A DNA stretch of 10,827 bases from Bacteroidetes bacterium UBA7688 (GTDB lineage: Bacteria > Bacteroidota > Bacteroidia > Chitinophagales > Chitinophagaceae). Numbering within the stretch: the stretch's first letter is position 1; every line of letters begins with the position of its first letter. Positions 8,701 through 10,827 of the stretch are shown here, piece by piece. Made by a program: the position numbers and the translations under genes. The notes below the pieces were generated by a model, which saw only the letters and a program-made list of their open reading frames with translations, was not told the origin of the DNA and ran no database searches. Location: contig DLGS01000169.1 of the NCBI GenBank assembly GCA_002482815.1, positions 3,007-13,833 of the forward strand, written 5' to 3'.

Positions 8701-10084
8701 AATTGGTAACCTCCCAATAGTAGCTCTCAACGCCACAACTTAAACTAGTATCAGTGGTGTTATTCATTTGAACATTTGTCGAAGCACAGGCATTAGCATA
8801 AGTGAATTTGGGTTGTAATATAGGTTCCACGCATATTGTCTGAGTATAAGAATTTCCTATTCCACAAGGTGTTGTTGCCGACAGTTTAATTTTGTATTTT
8901 CCCGGCAATGCATACACATGGCTAGGACTGACATCTCTAGAGACTGGACTTCCGTCGCCAAAATCCCAAGTATACACATTATAAGTACTACAGTCATTAG
9001 TGTATCCGGCAAGGGTTGTATTGTTGAAGTACACGGATGTATTAGCACATGCAATACTAGTTACGTTGAAACTTACCGTTGGCACATCTAAAATAACAAT
9101 TGGTCCGGCAGTAAGATAAGTACTCCCACAGGAGGTAGTTATTGTTAAAGTTACCGTATTTCCAGATGGACAGTTGAATCTTGTAAAGGTATGAGGTACA
9201 GGGAAATTTTGAGAAGCTTGCGGATTTGCTGCGTTATAATAAACAGAACTTTCCAATTGGGCTTGCGTATAGCTGACAAAAGTACCATCGCCATAATTAA
9301 TCTGGTAATTGGTATCCGAAGGATTAAGTGCCCATGACCCAATAGCAAAATCCATTGGAGGAACAGGTGTACATAAATTGGTTGTGTTTCCCGGAGCTAT
9401 AAGCGCACCTATTGGATTATTGGAGTTCTTAACCACGTAGGTAACAGAATTACTGCAGCTATAACTTCCGTCTCCTTTTATAACCATATTGAAAGACCCT
9501 AACTTTGTATAAGTATGTATTTTGGGGAAAATAACATTGGATTCAAAACTGCCATCTCCCCAATCAATACTATAAGATGAAACACACGAGGCTGACCCAG
9601 AATTATTTCCAACTTTAATAGTATAATTGGGATCTGAATTATTATCACCGCATTTTTCAAAAGAAGCATTCGAGCCTGCAGGGGCATTCAAATTCACAAA
9701 CTTTAAATCGGGTTTCTGTTTTACGGAAATGACTTTTGTTTTGGAATTGACTTCTCCATTGGCATCTGTAACAGTCAATTTCACGCTAAAATTTTGAGAA
9801 CCGCAGCCAAGTGCAATAAAAGCATGACTTGGATTATTCCCTGTAAAAATATTTCCATCGCCAAAGTCCCATTTATATGTAAAAGGAGCAGCACCGCTGA
9901 CAATAGGTGTAAATGAAATTAGAGTGCCTGAACAAGAATTATCATTGTTAAAGCTGAAATCGACATTGGGCGGTAGAATCAGATTTTTATTAGTACAATT
10001 ACTGCTGTCAGTAACATTGAATCCATAAACTGTGGCAGTAAATAGTAACAGAACTTGCAGGCGCAAGAAAAAAATCTTTTTCAT
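5720..10084 (-). CDS. Large PKD/SprB-repeat cell-surface protein with T9SS type-B (gliding motility-associated) C-terminal domain
   Basis: This 1454-residue protein starts with a signal peptide (MKKIFFLRLQVLLLF..., about 1-21). Residues about 40-710 hold seven PKD-like domains. The clearest cores are KWDFGDG (71-77), DWGDG (174-178), NYGDG (263-267) and TWDFGDG (372-378); the last three domains are degenerate. Residues about 712-1270 hold seven SprB-like repeats of 76-87 residues. Another PKD domain (WDFGDG, about 1315-1320) precedes the tail at about 1364-1454, whose motif PNAFTPNNDGVNDSF marks a T9SS type-B sorting domain (TIGR04131 type). Such proteins are exported by T9SS to the cell surface and can serve as adhesins; SprB drives gliding but is several times longer. 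No catalytic domain is visible. The PorP/SprF-like gene follows in the same operon. Its binding partner or substrate cannot be predicted from the sequence. Confidence 0.9.
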   Translation of the reverse strand: MKKIFFLRLQVLLLFTATVYGFNVTDSSNCTNKNLILPPNVDFSFNNDNSCSGTLISFTPIVSGAAPFTYKWDFGDGNIFTGNNPSHAFIALGCGSQNFSVKLTVTDANGEVNSKTKVISVKQKPDLKFVNLNAPAGSNASFEKCGDNNSDPNYTIKVGNNSGSASCVSSYSIDWGDGSFESNVIFPKIHTYTKLGSFNMVIKGDGSYSCSNSVTYVVKNSNNPIGALIAPGNTTNLCTPVPPMDFAIGSWALNPSDTNYQINYGDGTFVSYTQAQLESSVYYNAANPQASQNFPVPHTFTRFNCPSGNTVTLTITTSCGSTYLTAGPIVILDVPTVSFNVTSIACANTSVYFNNTTLAGYTNDCSTYNVYTWDFGDGSPVSRDVSPSHVYALPGKYKIKLSATTPCGIGNSYTQTICVEPILQPKFTYANACASTNVQMNNTTDTSLSCGVESYYWEVTNYYEGFCGKGKGQWSFANSTGSSSKNPVFNFVNPGTYYVRLTTRNSCGIDRSVTEAIEVKKPPVITLSPISDYCNSATIKPVGTVVESCSPSSELTYLWSFPGGTPSTSTSLNPGSVNYSTSGKYQAAFSVTNSCGTTTKTANFSVDLVLSPVIKPKTLKICSGNAFQVTPVTDGTDNVPKGTTYVWSAPTIVPSGAVSGATEQTSPTTSIGQTLTNNTAYRATVTYVVSPISKVCPGPDFTITVTVDPLIKTVDVIKKTTCFGSDDGSIDITVSGGIPFTTGKPYTFSWTGPNGFTSADEDISGLKPGSYNLVINDNGNCPFTQYYYVGEPGLFQFSGYKNDISCFGLNDGRIDINTTGGTLPYTYVWTKDGNPYAATESIYNLVPGVYEVTITEANKCNTLKESYTIIEPPLLELTLVNQVDILCYGYYTGEINVKTIGGRAAEMSPGVFNYRYYWTGPNGFSSNLQNLTNLAAGTYNLTVTDNSGCTDELEVVLHQNSEIKLDYTKTEIACYNYSDASITINGITGGVPFAAGDPYIIKWSNLGSGLVQNNLSAGTYVISITDALGCPKDFTIIIDNAPVFSINPDVKQISCFGERDAHIRLNLVGGETPVKLVWDDDAAAGIERNNLGPGKYSVTITDAKSCVIKETYVIIEPLLLELKADVSNPLNCFAANTGAINLVVTGGTAPFSFSWSNGATTEDLSGLTPDNYTVTVMDANGCKKSESWKITRFEQLTPTIEVLTDFNCETKYVHQTFVGHVEGGIPPYNLSWSDGVVSGANNEIMNTENNGLIIFTVTDSFGCTANVPYNVNTPVLGKSNFSTSSYGKDVYDLYSIYDPVLFTNLATGDFTKISWDFGDGNFSDEESPKHIYTREGTYNIKQTVTYPFGCQYDFSMTLIVEKGYSLMVPNAFTPNNDGVNDSFAPMFLGLVNITLDVYDTWGSIVYSESGENIGGWKGQIKDLEAENGNYYFKLTAKTFYNHTITEKGAFTLIK
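6275..7951 (-). repeat. Seven tandem SprB-like protein repeats inside the surface protein gene
   Basis: The coded repeats follow the pattern CFGxxDGxI...GGxxPYxYxW...L.PGxYxVTVTDxxGC. Opening cysteines fall at residues 722, 806, 887, 974, 1055, 1132 and 1208, and closing cysteines at 781, 860, 949, 1030, 1106, 1182 and 1263. Each unit therefore has its own Cys pair. The units are divergent in sequence and the seventh (FNCET opening) is the most degenerate, so this is an old array rather than a recent DNA duplication. Confidence 0.85.
7955..9967 (-). repeat. Array of seven PKD-like Ig-fold domains inside the surface protein gene
   Basis: Residues about 40-710 divide into units of roughly 80-100 residues. 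Each centres on a W-x-F-G-D-G or related core, followed by a hxxYxxxGxYxVxLTxxxxCG type strand. The first four keep the GDG loop; later ones have WEVTN, WSFPGG and WSAP instead. Such domains usually act as spacers or binding modules in secreted Bacteroidota proteins. Confidence 0.75.
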
Positions 10085-10184
10085 AAAATGTAATCTGTAT
10101 ATAAAACCTATAAAAATATAACTTTTTATTTAGACAAAAAAATATTACAAATAACATTTAGTTTAACGTATAAAAAAAACAGTA

Positions 10185-10215
10185 AAAGTATAAACATAAA
10201 TGCAATCAAATCCAA
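10185..10215 (-). promoter_or_regulatory. Weak candidate promoter for the surface protein operon
   Basis: On the minus strand, TTG (10215-10213, within TTTTGG) lies 20 nt before TATACTTT (10192-10185). This has the spacing of a Bacteroidota promoter, but the -7 box has two mismatches to TAnnTTTG. It resembles the element upstream of the GH74 gene. It would give a leader of about 95 nt. Confidence 0.18.
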
Positions 10216-10317
10216 AACATATTAAACCTAAAAATCTAGACTGAAAGCATGCAGAACAACTTATTAACACTGTCAAAAATTAACTCTCCATATCCAAAAG
10301 CATACGGCAGTATTCAG

Positions 10318-10325
10318 TAATTTTG
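10318..10325 (+). promoter_or_regulatory. Exact Bacteroidota -7 box (TAATTTTG) just upstream of umuC
   Basis: TAATTTTG matches TAnnTTTG exactly and ends 4 nt before the umuC ATG. No TTG is present at the usual -33 distance. If it is used, transcription would begin at or next to the start codon, giving a leaderless or nearly leaderless message. A short inverted repeat, ATAC-GGCA-GTAT (10302-10313), lies immediately upstream, where an operator could sit. Confidence 0.3.
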
Positions 10326-10329
10326 CATC

Positions 10330-10827
10330 ATGTATGCTTTAGTCGACTGCAATAATTTTTATGCTTCCTGCGAACGTGTTTTTCAGCCGAAATTCAACGG
10401 AAAGCCTGTTGCTATATTATCCAACAACGACGGCTGTGTTATTTCCAGAAGCTATGAAGCCAAAGCAGCCGGAGTGCCAATGGGAGCACCAGCATTCCAG
10501 ATTAAAGAATTGGTCAAAGAGAAAAATGTTCAGCTGTTTTCGTCCAATTATCCGCTGTATGGAGATTTAAGCAGTCGGGTGATGTCCATTCTGGCGCAGT
10601 TTACTCCAAATGTTGAAATTTACAGCATTGATGAAGCTTTTCTGAATTTTGACGGTTTAGACATTTTGGACTATCACGATTATGGTCTTCAGATGAAAAA
10701 CAGAATCCATAAATGGGTAGGTCTTCCAGTATGCATTGGCTTTGCCGAAACAAAAGCGTTATCAAAAATTGCTAATAAAATTGCTAAAGAATTTCAAAAC
10801 AGAACCCAAGGCGTTTATGTAATTGAC
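10330..10827 (+). CDS. umuC: UmuC-type Y-family translesion DNA polymerase, 3' end outside window
   Basis: The first 166 codons are present and open to the window edge. The protein starts MYALVDCNNFYASCE and includes LSNNDGCVISR, FSSNYPLYGD and EIYSIDEAF, matching the polymerase V catalytic subunit UmuC almost motif for motif. The metal-binding residues Asp6, Asp101 and Glu102 are intact and fall at the same numbers as in E. coli UmuC; Tyr11 is the likely steric gate. The full protein should be about 420 residues, so the little-finger and UmuC-specific C-terminal parts are missing here. UmuC makes error-prone bypass synthesis past DNA lesions, normally with UmuD' and RecA. No umuD is found in the 245 bp upstream, where it often lies; the neighbouring gene there is the divergent surface protein. 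Confidence 0.93.
   Translation, partial: MYALVDCNNFYASCERVFQPKFNGKPVAILSNNDGCVISRSYEAKAAGVPMGAPAFQIKELVKEKNVQLFSSNYPLYGDLSSRVMSILAQFTPNVEIYSIDEAFLNFDGLDILDYHDYGLQMKNRIHKWVGLPVCIGFAETKALSKIANKIAKEFQNRTQGVYVID

Noticed and set aside
10361..10570. Plus-strand open frame of 69 codons at the right edge
   Set aside because: It is an out-of-frame shadow of umuC, whose true frame is open from 10330 to the window end.

Overview
The window looks like a chromosomal stretch from a Bacteroidota species, most likely Flavobacterium or a close relative. The evidence is the low G+C, A/T-rich translation starts without strong Shine-Dalgarno sequences, two exported proteins carrying type IX secretion system (T9SS) C-terminal sorting domains, a PorP/SprF-family outer-membrane protein, and Nudix-winged-helix regulators of the kind used by Bacteroidota for sugar catabolism. 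No rRNA, tRNA, CRISPR array, insertion sequence or phage gene was seen.

Layout. Positions 1-1285 (+) hold two tandem paralogous Nudix/winged-helix regulator genes, the first cut by the window edge. They converge on a minus-strand gene (1492-3921) for a secreted GH74 xyloglucanase-type enzyme with a T9SS type-A tail. A strong hairpin terminator at about 1371-1408 lies between them. The 779-bp gap at 3922-4700 has no intact gene but contains a decayed fragment of a short-chain dehydrogenase (SDR) gene, about 4206-4324 (-), and a candidate promoter for the GH74 gene. Next is a two-gene minus-strand operon: a 1454-residue cell-surface protein with PKD-like domains, seven SprB-like repeats and a T9SS type-B tail (5720-10084), followed 17 bp later by a PorP/SprF-like partner (4701-5702). 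At the right edge, a divergent umuC gene (translesion DNA polymerase) starts at 10330 and runs off the window.

How the parts may work together. The surface protein and PorP/SprF homologue form a recognisable cargo/translocon-accessory pair, as with SprB and SprF in gliding Flavobacterium. The GH74 enzyme would leave by the same T9SS but with the other class of sorting tail. The Nudix regulators have lost key catalytic residues of the Nudix box and probably sense a sugar or sugar metabolite. A link to the convergent GH74 gene is plausible from position only. Nothing here is clearly a new system. The items most worth a second look are the degraded SDR gene, the asymmetric divergence of the tandem regulators, the cysteine-paired surface repeat protein with its partner, and the umuC gene with no umuD beside it.
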